From Pseudomonas uvaldensis (GTDB lineage: Bacteria; Pseudomonadota; Gammaproteobacteria; Pseudomonadales; Pseudomonadaceae): a stretch of 64,000 bases of DNA. Below are positions 9,217 through 16,771 of this stretch, one piece after another. Position 1 is the first letter of the stretch, and each line of letters opens with the position of its first letter. The position numbers and the translations under genes were made by a program. The stretch spans positions 310,001 through 374,000 of the forward strand of contig NZ_JAIWKS010000003.1 of assembly GCF_021271205.1 (NCBI RefSeq), written 5' to 3'. The notes beneath the pieces were generated by a model. That model was not told the origin of the DNA and searched no databases. It saw nothing but the letters and a program-made list of their open reading frames with translations.

Positions 9217-9520
9217 GGGCGTTTCACGGTGCTGGCGGGGGAGGGGAGTGCGAGCGAAGGGGGGGATTATCGGGGGGCGGATTTGCCGGGGGCTTTGCTG
9301 GAGCGGATGGGAGCTTTGCGGGAGGGGATGGGAGGGAAATATTTTTTGCTGGGCATGCTGTGGGGGCAGCTTCTGAGCTGGCGGAAGTGTTCGGCTGGGT
9401 TCCTGTTCCGGTGCTGATCCATGGCATTGCGGCCGCAAATGTGCAGGGCTTGACAGGGCAGGGATACTAGAAGCAATACCGCGGTTAACGCGATGCGTCT
9501 GTCACGACTCAAGGTGCCCT
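9217..9520. other. intergenic, G-rich tract
   Basis: A gene-free stretch between the divergent GGDEF and methyltransferase genes. From 9237 to 9292 the plus strand carries five runs of four or more G separated by 1, 12, 6 and 10 bases, which could fold as a G-quadruplex. It lies just upstream of the diguanylate cyclase start. No convincing promoter boxes or further genes were seen. Confidence 0.5.
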
Positions 9521-10249
9521 ATGCGCAATGAAGAACTCAAGACAGTGTTCGACCAGCAAGCTGTCAGCTACGACAAGCAATGGGAAGGGATGGCGCCGAT
9601 TCGCGCCGCTCTCTATTTGCTGCTCGAATCTCAATTTATCGGTCTGCCGGAAGATGCCCGGATACTCTGCGTAGGCGTTGGCACAGGGGCGGAACTTGCC
9701 CATCTGGCAGAGCGCTTCCCAGGCTGGCATTTCACTGCTGTCGACCCCTCGGGCGCTATGCTTGACGTCTGTCGTCAGAAGGCCGTTCAAAATGGCTTTC
9801 TCGCACGCTGCCATTTTCACGAAGGCTACCTTGACACGCTCGTCGCCGAGGCCAGCTACGACGCTGCTACCTGCTTGCTGGTATCCCAATTTTTGTTAGA
9901 TGGAGGCGCTCGCACCACGTTCTTTCACGAGATTGCCCGCCGCCTTAAACCTCATGGAATATTGGCGAACGCTGACCTTGCCTCTGATACCGAATCGCCT
10001 GCCTATGAGGTGCTGTTACGCAGTTGGCTGACGCTGATGTCCTCCGATGGTCTTCGGCCAGAAGGGCTGGAGCGAGCGCGCACTGCCTACGCCAGGAACG
10101 TTGCGATCCTGCCTGCGCAACAGGTCGCGGGTCTTATAAAGGCCGCCGGGTTTGACGCCCCTGTGCAGTTCTTTCAAGCGGGGTTAATGCATGGATGGTT
10201 CTGTACGCGGCAGGCCGATCTGAAGCGCCGTCCAAGCGGCTTGTGCTAG
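9521..10249 (+). CDS. class I SAM-dependent methyltransferase
   Basis: A 242-residue protein with the class I methyltransferase fold. Motif I is ILCVGVGTGAELAHL (residues about 48-62), the acidic residue closing strand 2 is in FTAVDPSGAML, and motif post-I/II appears around YDAATCLLVSQFL. The later FFHEIARRLKPHGILANADL is typical of motif III in this family. The substrate cannot be told from sequence. It stands alone with no operon partner, and its downstream sequence is non-coding. The start ATG at 9521 is the first in frame and fits the family's N-terminal helix. Confidence 0.85.
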   Translation: MRNEELKTVFDQQAVSYDKQWEGMAPIRAALYLLLESQFIGLPEDARILCVGVGTGAELAHLAERFPGWHFTAVDPSGAMLDVCRQKAVQNGFLARCHFHEGYLDTLVAEASYDAATCLLVSQFLLDGGARTTFFHEIARRLKPHGILANADLASDTESPAYEVLLRSWLTLMSSDGLRPEGLERARTAYARNVAILPAQQVAGLIKAAGFDAPVQFFQAGLMHGWFCTRQADLKRRPSGLC

Positions 10250-10644
10250 CCAGTTGGGCCAGCCAGGCAACACAGCAAGGGCAAATCAATGTACAGCTGC
10301 TCTTTTCGAAGGCGGAAGATTTTGCAAGGTGTTCAACGAGGCCTATCCGCCGTCCTGACGACGAACGCACGCCGGCGCTTATTGAAAGGGGACGGCAGGC
10401 AGTTCTCCCGCAGGGCTGCGTAGCAGCCCCCAAACCGCCCAACTCAGTTCATCGTAAAGGGATCATGACTCGCTGCTAACTAATTGCTACTGGTCCGGAA
10501 AAGCAACAAGTTGCGAGGAAGCTCGAATGTCAATGCAGAGCGTTGTTAATATGAGGTGCAATTGTCGCGTCAGCGGTGTCCTTTATTTTTATTTGTGTCC
10601 GTGGGGCAGAAGCAGATTGGTTTATTTTTGGCTGCTCTCTGCGG
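10250..10644. other. gene-free interval between methyltransferase and bacteriocin immunity gene
   Basis: About 395 bp with no convincing gene. A 7-bp GC hairpin (GGGCTGC, loop GTA, GCAGCCC) sits near 10412-10430. The base composition drops sharply towards the immunity gene, consistent with a boundary of the acquired toxin cassette. Short open frames here lack ribosome sites and resemble nothing recognised. Confidence 0.5.
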
Positions 10645-10899
10645 CTACCAATTGTCTCGATAATCGAAGGACACCTGATAGTAGTAGGTGGGCCAATTAA
10701 TTGGGTGTTCAAAGTAAGGTTGAAGAATTTTTATCCATTCTTGTGGGACATTAAAACCTCCGTTATTTATGTTGTTTTCGAGTGGGATTCCTAGGGCTTC
10801 AATAACAGCACCGTCCTCGCCCAAATCTTTTGAATACTCTTCCCCTTCGTAGGATTCGGTTTGCTTGCTAAACCATTCGAGTCTTAGTTTGAGTCCCAT
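10645..10899 (-). CDS. colicin E3/cloacin-type immunity protein
   Basis: An 84-residue acidic protein that closely follows the pattern of the colicin E3 immunity protein: it begins MGLKL, has W at position 9, FxKxTE, GEEYSKDLGEDG, NNGGFNV, LQPYFEHPI and ends in SFDYRD. In the family it binds the rRNase domain of the cognate bacteriocin and protects the producer. It lies 7 bp downstream of the toxin gene on the same strand, the usual order. It is distinctly lower in GC than its chromosomal surroundings, consistent with horizontal spread. Recognition is from remembered family sequence, not a search. Confidence 0.93.
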   Translation of the reverse strand: MGLKLRLEWFSKQTESYEGEEYSKDLGEDGAVIEALGIPLENNINNGGFNVPQEWIKILQPYFEHPINWPTYYYQVSFDYRDNW

Positions 10900-10906
10900 T
10901 TAATTC

Positions 10907-12133
10907 TCACAGATATTTTTTGATATTACGGTTTTTTTGGGGGACGTCTGTCTGCTCACCAGTAATATGGTCGAATGCCCCTAAATGGCTTCCGTCACTT
11001 GAACGATAGGCTTCCAATTCGCCATGTAAAGAATCCCATTCATAGATTGTTCTGCCTTTAGCATCAAGCCAGCGATGCCGTAGGCCTCCACCGCCTCGCA
11101 CGGGTGTCTTTTTTATGCCTGTTTTCAATCCAGGGAAGCCAGTGATTTCGTGGGTTTTCGGAGCAGGATGATAGTCGTGGCCGGTTTCGGCCAAGCCCTT
11201 TCGACGAACACTCAAAACCACATAAACCGGCCGAACCCCCGAATCCGCCGGAAACACCAGAATGAAATCCCTGTACTCCGGCGGATAAATCGGGTCGACA
11301 ATGATGCTGTCAGCCATCGGTGTCGGCGGGTAGATCCAAATAGCCGGTGCCTGGGGGGCTGCCTCCAGAGCCGGGATGCCAAGGGTGTCGGACGGATCGG
11401 TAGCCGGCGTCCAGATCAGTTCGACGCCATCGCCCAGGTCAGCGACGAACTGGTCGGCTCGTGGGGTGAACTGGACAACGTCGACCATTTCCCAGTCGCG
11501 ATTGTGCCCCGTATAGAAACCATAACCCTTGAGACTGCCATCGGCTTGCTGTTCGATGCTCAGGCGCATGCGGCTGCGGGCTTGCTTGAGGTTTCTCAGC
11601 TGGTCTTCGCTATAGAGCGCGCTGTCGCCCAGGCTGGAGGGCCAGAGCAAAGCAACGATGCCGGTCAGTAGCGCTGCGCCGACGGTGCCGCCAGCACTAG
11701 CCGCCGTAGAAGCTGCCGAACCGCCCAGCGCGAGCCTGCCCAACGTAGCCGGAACCGCACCCGCGCCGATCTGCTTGAGGGGCACCGTGCCGGATGGGTC
11801 GGCGCTCCGGCCGCCGAGCCACATCAGGTCGCCGTACTGTTTGACCAGGTCTGCCGGGACGTAGCCGTTGGGGTTGCTGTAATCGATGATGCCGTTGGGG
11901 AGCGTGCAGCTCTTGGCAAACACGCTTCCGGTTACGCTGGATAACGGCTTGTTATCCGCTGTGGCCCACCGCGCCTGTACGTAAGCGGCCTGTCGGGCAA
12001 GCATGGCTTCATAAGCCCGCTGTCGGGTTTCGCGCTCGGCCAGTTCGGTGGCGGTCATGTCCCGGTAGGTGACGTAGTGCCCGTCACCGCCGGGCGGGTT
12101 TCGGACTTGGGGGATGTCTTGTTTGCGTGTCAC
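10907..12133 (-). CDS. S-type pyocin-like bacteriocin with colicin E3-type 16S rRNase domain
   Basis: A 408-residue toxin read from a GTG at 12133. The C-terminal about 91 residues (from 318, GHDYHPAPKT) match the colicin E3 nuclease, which cleaves 16S rRNA in the decoding centre. The catalytic set is present: Y364, D367, H370, E374 (YEWDSLHGELE) and R402 in the terminal RNIKKYL. Before it is a Pyocin_S-type domain (about 215-315, PPEYRDFILVFPADSGVRPVYVVLS). Residues 125-165 are glycine/alanine-rich and hydrophobic. The N-terminus lacks the long receptor-binding region of secreted S-pyocins, which usually exceed 600 residues, so the delivery route is uncertain. No SOS box or P-box was recognised upstream. 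Confidence 0.9.
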   Translation of the reverse strand: MTRKQDIPQVRNPPGGDGHYVTYRDMTATELAERETRQRAYEAMLARQAAYVQARWATADNKPLSSVTGSVFAKSCTLPNGIIDYSNPNGYVPADLVKQYGDLMWLGGRSADPSGTVPLKQIGAGAVPATLGRLALGGSAASTAASAGGTVGAALLTGIVALLWPSSLGDSALYSEDQLRNLKQARSRMRLSIEQQADGSLKGYGFYTGHNRDWEMVDVVQFTPRADQFVADLGDGVELIWTPATDPSDTLGIPALEAAPQAPAIWIYPPTPMADSIIVDPIYPPEYRDFILVFPADSGVRPVYVVLSVRRKGLAETGHDYHPAPKTHEITGFPGLKTGIKKTPVRGGGGLRHRWLDAKGRTIYEWDSLHGELEAYRSSDGSHLGAFDHITGEQTDVPQKNRNIKKYL

Positions 12134-12275
12134 GACGTGGTGCGTCTCGTCCGATAAAAGGCAGGACAGACGCTAACGCGGGAGCTATGGAGGGAGATGT
12201 AGGAGGTTTCTGTGAGTGATGGGGCTGTTTTCCTCAATGCAGGTAAGGACGGCGGGTAAAGACCTGATGCAGCCC

Positions 12276-12542
12276 TCAGCCATTCGCCAGCACCACACGG
12301 CCAAACCTGGCGTTCTTGTCCTGCGGTGTAATCGCCAACAACTGATCGAGGCGGATCTCCAGGCGACCATCAGCGGTTTCGACTTCGAGAAATTCCTCTC
12401 GCGTCGGCGAGGTGCGCGTGGTGATCGCACGGGCTGTCAACCGCTGGCCGTCAGTCAGTTCGATGTCCAGCGCATAGCCGTACAGGCAGGCAATCTCCAG
12501 ATAATCATGCAGATCACAATCCAAGGGTATGTAGGTACGCAT
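12276..12542 (-). CDS. Rof-like Rho-binding antiterminator
   Basis: An 88-residue protein starting at an ATG at 12542, preceded by GAGG. Its pattern matches the Rof (YaeO) family: YIPLDCDLHDYLEIACLYGY, then LELTDGQ-type strand (IELTDGQRLTARA), FLEVETADGRLEIRLDQLLAI. E. coli Rof binds Rho and inhibits Rho-dependent termination. A longer frame upstream to 12635 runs through a palindrome and is not likely translated. The gene is isolated, between the toxin gene and the aldolase operon, all on the minus strand. The function is inferred from family likeness only. Confidence 0.8.
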   Translation of the reverse strand: MRTYIPLDCDLHDYLEIACLYGYALDIELTDGQRLTARAITTRTSPTREEFLEVETADGRLEIRLDQLLAITPQDKNARFGRVVLANG

Positions 12543-12607
12543 CTCATGCCTCGCAACGTTGCAGTGCGGGAATAACGTAGCCCTGCCAAGCGTAGCCTTC
12601 GACGGTC

Positions 12608-12643
12608 CCGCACAGGTGGCGCCCATGGGCGCCACCTGTGCGG
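12608..12643. repeat. perfect 36-bp palindrome
   Basis: The 18 bases from 12608 are exactly the reverse complement of the 18 bases ending at 12643, with centre CCCATGGG. It lies between the 3' end of the DHDPS-family gene and the start of rof. It has no adjacent U-run, so it is not a classic intrinsic terminator. It could be a processing or cruciform site, or a REP-like element. Confidence 0.8.
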
Positions 12644-12664
12644 TCGCAAGGACTGCCCGCAGGA

Positions 12665-13552
12665 TCAGAGCAGTTCTTTCAACATTGTCTGCAGTTGGGC
12701 GTTGCGCGCTTCATCAAGCGGGAACACCGGCAGGCGCGGGTGGCCGACTTCCAGGCCGAGGTTGCGCAAACCGGCCTTGATGGTGGCGGGCAAGCCGCCC
12801 TTGAGGATGAAGTCCAGCAGCGGCAACTGACGATAGAACAATGTCCGGGCCTGGGTCAGGTCGTTGGCGAGAACGGCGGCGTACAGGTCGAGGTTGAGCT
12901 GCGGGATCAGGTTCGGCGCGGCGGTGCACCAGCCCTTTGCCCCGGCGGCGAAGGCTTCCAGCGCCAGAGGGTTGCAACCGTTGTAGAACGGCACCTGGCC
13001 TTCGCCCAGTAACTGCAGCTTGTGCATACGCTGGATGTCGCCGGTGCTCTCCTTGACCATGGTGACGTTATCCACCGCGTTGAAAATCCGCAGGATCAGC
13101 TCCACCGACATGTCGATGCCGCTGGTGGCGGGGTTGTTGTAGAGCATGATGGGCAAGTCGATGCTGGCGCCGATGGCCTGGTAGTGCGCGAGGATTTCCG
13201 CCTCGCTCAGTTTCCAGTAAGAGGCCGGCAGCACCATCACCACATCGGCGCCCTTCGCCTGGGCAAAGCGTGCGCGGCGTACCGCCTTGGCGGTGGTCAG
13301 GTCAGACACGCTGACCACGGTCGGCACCCGGCCGGCGACGCGAGCGATGCTGAACTCGCTGACCTGGTCCCACTCGGCGTCGCTCAGGTAGGCGCCTTCG
13401 CCGGTGCTGCCCAGGGGCGCGATGGCATGCACGCCGCTGTCGATCAGACGGTCGATGGACCGGCCCAGTGCGTCCAGGTCCAAGCCCTGGCCGTCGGTGG
13501 AGAAGGGCGTGATGGTGTAGCCGATGATGCCGTGGATGTTGGGGGTAGACAT
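12665..13552 (-). CDS. dihydrodipicolinate synthase (DapA/NAL) family aldolase/lyase
   Basis: A 295-residue TIM-barrel protein of the class I aldolase DHDPS/N-acetylneuraminate lyase family. The GSTGE motif is at residues 48-52, the catalytic Tyr is Y138 (MLYNNP) and the Schiff-base Lys is K167 (MVKESTGD). These show an active pyruvate- or keto-acid-type lyase. It is probably not the lysine-pathway DapA, because it sits in a two-gene operon with a class II aldolase and a divergent XRE-cupin regulator, which points to catabolism of a small sugar acid or hydroxy acid. The substrate is not determinable. Confidence 0.85.
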   Translation of the reverse strand: MSTPNIHGIIGYTITPFSTDGQGLDLDALGRSIDRLIDSGVHAIAPLGSTGEGAYLSDAEWDQVSEFSIARVAGRVPTVVSVSDLTTAKAVRRARFAQAKGADVVMVLPASYWKLSEAEILAHYQAIGASIDLPIMLYNNPATSGIDMSVELILRIFNAVDNVTMVKESTGDIQRMHKLQLLGEGQVPFYNGCNPLALEAFAAGAKGWCTAAPNLIPQLNLDLYAAVLANDLTQARTLFYRQLPLLDFILKGGLPATIKAGLRNLGLEVGHPRLPVFPLDEARNAQLQTMLKELL

Positions 13553-13571
13553 GGCTTCGCTCCTGGTGGGT

Positions 13572-14354
13572 TCAGTTCAAGCAATCGGCGTGTTGACGCA
13601 GGGTCTGCCGGGCGTAGTAGTTGAAGGCGGCCGCGTGGCGCTTGGGGCGGGCGATCCAGTCGTGGGCTTCGCGGCCCAGGTGAGGCAGGATCGGTTTCAC
13701 CTCGCCGGCGGCCATCGCCAGCAATTGCAGCTTCGCGGCGCGTTCGATCAGTTGGGCGATGTTGCAGGCCTCTTCCACGGTGGCACCGGTGGACAACTGG
13801 CCGTGGTGGGAAAGCAGGATGGCGCGCTTGTCACCCAAGGCACCGGCGATCAATTCGCCTTCCTCGTTACCCACCGGTACCCCCGGCCAGCCCTCCAGGA
13901 ACGCGCAGTCGTCGTACAGCGGGCAGAGGTCCATGTGGGAAATCTGCAGCGGCACCTCCAGCATCGACAGCGCAGCGATGTGGGTCGGGTGGGTGTGGAT
14001 GATGCAATTCACATCCGGCCGGGCGCGGTAGACCCAAGTGTGAAAGCGGTTGGCCGGGTTGGGCATGCCATGGCCTTCCAACACTTCGAGGTCTTCATTG
14101 ACCAGTAACAGGTTGCCGGCGGTGATCTCATCGAAGCCCAGGCCCAATTGCTGGGTGTAGTAAGTGCCCGGTTGCGGCCCACGCGCGGTAATCTGCCCCG
14201 CCAGCCCTGAGTCGTGGCCGTTCTCGAACAGGATGCGGCAGGTCAGGGCCAGCTTTTGTCGTACAGTCCACGTATTATCCGGCAGTGTTTTCTGCATCTG
14301 GTTAACAGCATGCTGGACCAACTGGTCCTTGGGCGTCGCCAGTGTCTTGCTCAT
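13572..14354 (-). CDS. class II aldolase/adducin-domain protein
   Basis: A 260-residue protein of the zinc-dependent class II aldolase/epimerase (araD/fucA) family. Metal ligands appear in IIHTHPTHIAAL (H120, H122, H125 region), with a further SHHGQ histidine near residue 184. The family cleaves or epimerises phosphorylated sugars, or decarboxylates related acids. It is the first gene of the operon, 19 bp ahead of the DHDPS-family gene, and is divergent from the XRE-cupin regulator. Its promoter therefore overlaps the palindromic operator at 14444-14460. The substrate is unknown. Confidence 0.85.
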   Translation of the reverse strand: MSKTLATPKDQLVQHAVNQMQKTLPDNTWTVRQKLALTCRILFENGHDSGLAGQITARGPQPGTYYTQQLGLGFDEITAGNLLLVNEDLEVLEGHGMPNPANRFHTWVYRARPDVNCIIHTHPTHIAALSMLEVPLQISHMDLCPLYDDCAFLEGWPGVPVGNEEGELIAGALGDKRAILLSHHGQLSTGATVEEACNIAQLIERAAKLQLLAMAAGEVKPILPHLGREAHDWIARPKRHAAAFNYYARQTLRQHADCLN

Positions 14355-14424
14355 ACCCGTTCTCCTGATTCGTTCTTTGACCGTTCTTGATCCGCGTCAT
14401 GGAAGCTGTGAAAGGAAGGTGCTA

Positions 14425-14460
14425 ATGACACAAAAAATACTATATGACACAAAGTGTCAT
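14425..14460. promoter_or_regulatory. operator palindrome in the aldolase/XRE divergent promoter
   Basis: ATGACAC-AAA-GTGTCAT at 14444-14460 is a perfect 7-3-7 inverted repeat. A further half-site ATGACAC occurs in direct orientation at 14425-14431, 19 bases upstream (about two helical turns). It lies between the aldolase start (14354) and the regulator start (14505), so it is probably the binding site of the XRE-cupin regulator, acting on both promoters. Confidence 0.7.
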
Positions 14461-14504
14461 TTGCAACCTTTGATTGTCCGTTTCTCTGGAAATGTTGGTT
14501 ACCT

Positions 14505-15071
14505 ATGTCCATTCGCTTGAAATTGCTCAGGAAAAAACTCGGCATGACACTCGACGTCCTGGCCGAAAAAACCGGGATGACCAAGAGCTACCTGTCCAAG
14601 GTGGAACGGGGCTTGAGCACGCCCTCCATCGCCACGGCGCTCAAACTCGCCAAGGCCCTGAGCGTGAAAGTCGAGGAGCTGTTCTCCGAAGAAACCGTCT
14701 CCCTCGACAGCTACAGCCTGGTGCGCAGCGAAGACCGCCAATCCCTCGCAGCGAGCAGCGGCAGCTCCGAATACGCGGTATTGGCCCACCAAGTGTCCGA
14801 GCGCAGCCTGCTGCCCTTCATCCTCTACCCGGCCGCCGAATTCACCGCCCATCACGCGTTCAAGGAACACACCGGAGAGGAGTTCCTGTTCGTGCACGAG
14901 GGCCAGGTGGAAGTGGACTTCATGAATGAGCGGGTGCTGCTGAACCGCGGTGATGCGCTGCATTTCAATGCGCAGAAACCCCATCGCCTGCGTTCGGTGG
15001 GGGATGTTCAGGCGCAGTTGTTGGTGGTGGTGCACAGCGATGAATCGGCGGAGAAGGGCGAGGAGGCGTAG
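14505..15071 (+). CDS. XRE-family regulator with C-terminal cupin domain
   Basis: A protein of about 188 residues. Residues 4-60 form an XRE helix-turn-helix (LKLLRKKLGMTLDVLAEKTG, then YLSKVERGLSTPSIATALKL), and residues about 105-180 form a cupin with the metal/ligand motif HTGEEFLFVHEGQVEVDF. The ATG at 14505 is the start that gives the usual N-terminus; an upstream in-frame codon within the palindrome would disrupt it. Regulators of this build sense small acids or amino-acid derivatives. It is divergent from the aldolase operon and almost certainly regulates it and itself. Confidence 0.88.
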   Translation: MSIRLKLLRKKLGMTLDVLAEKTGMTKSYLSKVERGLSTPSIATALKLAKALSVKVEELFSEETVSLDSYSLVRSEDRQSLAASSGSSEYAVLAHQVSERSLLPFILYPAAEFTAHHAFKEHTGEEFLFVHEGQVEVDFMNERVLLNRGDALHFNAQKPHRLRSVGDVQAQLLVVVHSDESAEKGEEA

Positions 15072-15317
15072 AGGTGTGTCGCTGCGCCGATGTGGGCCAG
15101 GCCTGGAATAACCAACTCACCACCGATGAGCCGCCCGGCGCGGGCGGCCTTCGAGAAACGATGCAGTTATTGCGGTTTTACAGATTACTCATGATCAACC
15201 AATCAAAATGGTCTTACGACCTGTAACTTCCTACAGTAGTCGCTCATTTTTTGAATGTTTATATTTCTAGCCTAGTTCAATCGAAGATCATCGATTGGTT
15301 ACGTTGAGGATTAAATC

Positions 15318-15767
15318 ATGACAACCGACAAAAATAAATCAGAGCGCAACCCAGGTGCTCGCATGGTAGGAACGTTTACCATTGCTACGCCATCCCCTAT
15401 AACTTTTACAGAGGTCAATGCGGTATTGTTCAACAGTGATGGCAACAATACCAGTGGCGGCTTGTTGCAGGGAAATTTAAAAGCCTGGAACCTGAAGAAC
15501 AACGATGAAGCCGTGATCGTCTTAGGCTTCTCCGCAGCACGGGCCGGCGCCGGTAACCCACAAACGTTCCAATATCCAAGCGATTTCCACGAGCCATACG
15601 TGAGATGGGTCCATATTGACCAAGAGGGTAAGCGTCATTCAGCCGATACCGGGACGATTACTGTAGAGTTTGGCAATAACTTCGCCTTCTTCAGAGGGAC
15701 ATTCTCCTTTGTTGATACGGAAGGGCAAGCTGTTACGGGGGAGTTTGATATTGGTTATGTCAGATAG
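15318..15767 (+). CDS. small protein of unknown function, beta-rich
   Basis: A 149-residue protein with no recognised family. It has no signal peptide or membrane segment and is predicted by eye to be mostly strands, with many Thr/Asn/Gly residues (FTIATPSPITFTEV, TGTITVEFGNNFAFF). AGGA lies 7-10 bases before the ATG at 15318, supporting translation. The upstream 245 bp is AT-rich, unlike the flanking genes. It may be an acquired orphan. It stands alone between the XRE-cupin regulator and the TSUP transporter. Confidence 0.6.
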   Translation: MTTDKNKSERNPGARMVGTFTIATPSPITFTEVNAVLFNSDGNNTSGGLLQGNLKAWNLKNNDEAVIVLGFSAARAGAGNPQTFQYPSDFHEPYVRWVHIDQEGKRHSADTGTITVEFGNNFAFFRGTFSFVDTEGQAVTGEFDIGYVR

Positions 15768-15860
15768 TGTAATAAGCGCCGTAATAAGGCTTAAGGCTAA
15801 TGCCGTTTAGCTAAGCCGCAAACCTGTAGGCAAAGCTTGCTCGCGATTGGGGCGGGTCAG

Positions 15861-16634
15861 TCACGCAGGCAAAAAAATAGTCATCCCCATTCGACCTATC
15901 AGGAAAAAAAGCAGCACCAGGAAGAAGACTCTTATAAAGCCACTTCCGTAACGCAGTGCCAGAAAAACACCGGCGAGAGAACCCGCCATATTACAAAGAG
16001 CAACCACGCCTCCAACAGTCCATAACACATTGCCTGTCGGAACAAAAAACATAAGCGCTGCGCTAAACGTCCCCAAATTAACCAGCTTTGCCGATGCTGA
16101 TGCATTTAAAAAGTCGAAGCCGAAAAATTTAACGAAAATAAAGAGCAGAAGACTACCGCTGCCAGGGCCAAAGACACCATCATAAAATCCGATCAGACCG
16201 CCAAAAAAGATCCCCCATCCAATCTCCTTTGGTCCGCAGGGTTTGTTGGAAGCCACCAACCCCAACTTTTTCTCCTTGAAGGTATAAACAGCCATTACTA
16301 TCAGGATAAAAAAGACAACAAATTCCATCAGCTTCTTGGGCGCAATAGATACAGCGACGGCCCCAAGGAAAGCAAAGACAAACGCTGAGCACATGGTGGG
16401 AAGCATCAGCTTCCATACGATGGTTATTCTCCTCAAGTAGCTGAATATGGAACTCGCATTGCCCGCCAGGACAGCCAGTTTATTGGTGCCGAAAACAGTG
16501 GCCAGACTTTGCTGGGGCAGGGCATGTAAAAGTGCTGGCACTTGTACAAGCCCGCCACCGCCTACTGCTGCATCTATCAAGCCGCCGCAAAAGGCAAAAA
16601 GACCTAGCGCGATCAGAGCTTGGTTAAAGTCCAT
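15861..16634 (-). CDS. TSUP (TauE/SafE-like) membrane transporter
   Basis: A 257-residue inner-membrane protein with about eight hydrophobic helices. The family repeats show as CGGLIDAAVGGGGLVQVPAL near the N-terminus and FYDGVFGPGSGSLLLFIFV in the second half. TSUP proteins move sulfite, organosulfonates and other small anions; the substrate here is unknown. It is divergent from a LysR regulator across 125 bp, which probably controls it. GC content is low for the genome, and the same is true of the regulator. Confidence 0.88.
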   Translation of the reverse strand: MDFNQALIALGLFAFCGGLIDAAVGGGGLVQVPALLHALPQQSLATVFGTNKLAVLAGNASSIFSYLRRITIVWKLMLPTMCSAFVFAFLGAVAVSIAPKKLMEFVVFFILIVMAVYTFKEKKLGLVASNKPCGPKEIGWGIFFGGLIGFYDGVFGPGSGSLLLFIFVKFFGFDFLNASASAKLVNLGTFSAALMFFVPTGNVLWTVGGVVALCNMAGSLAGVFLALRYGSGFIRVFFLVLLFFLIGRMGMTIFLPA

Positions 16635-16771
16635 CCAGGTCTCCTTCCGTAATTTGTTTGAATGCCCAATTAAACCTCTCGAGTCACTCGGAGGCTTGAA
16701 ATTAACGGGTTGGAATACTCACGACAAGTAACTTATACTCGTCAAATCATTCACTTTGAGTGAGCAATGCC

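Noticed and set aside
10195..10479. Short plus-strand frame overlapping the methyltransferase end
   Set aside because: No ribosome site, no domain and mixed composition.
12134..12275. SOS box or P-box upstream of the bacteriocin gene
   Set aside because: Looked for CTGT-N8-ACAG and PrtN-type repeats; none was convincing.
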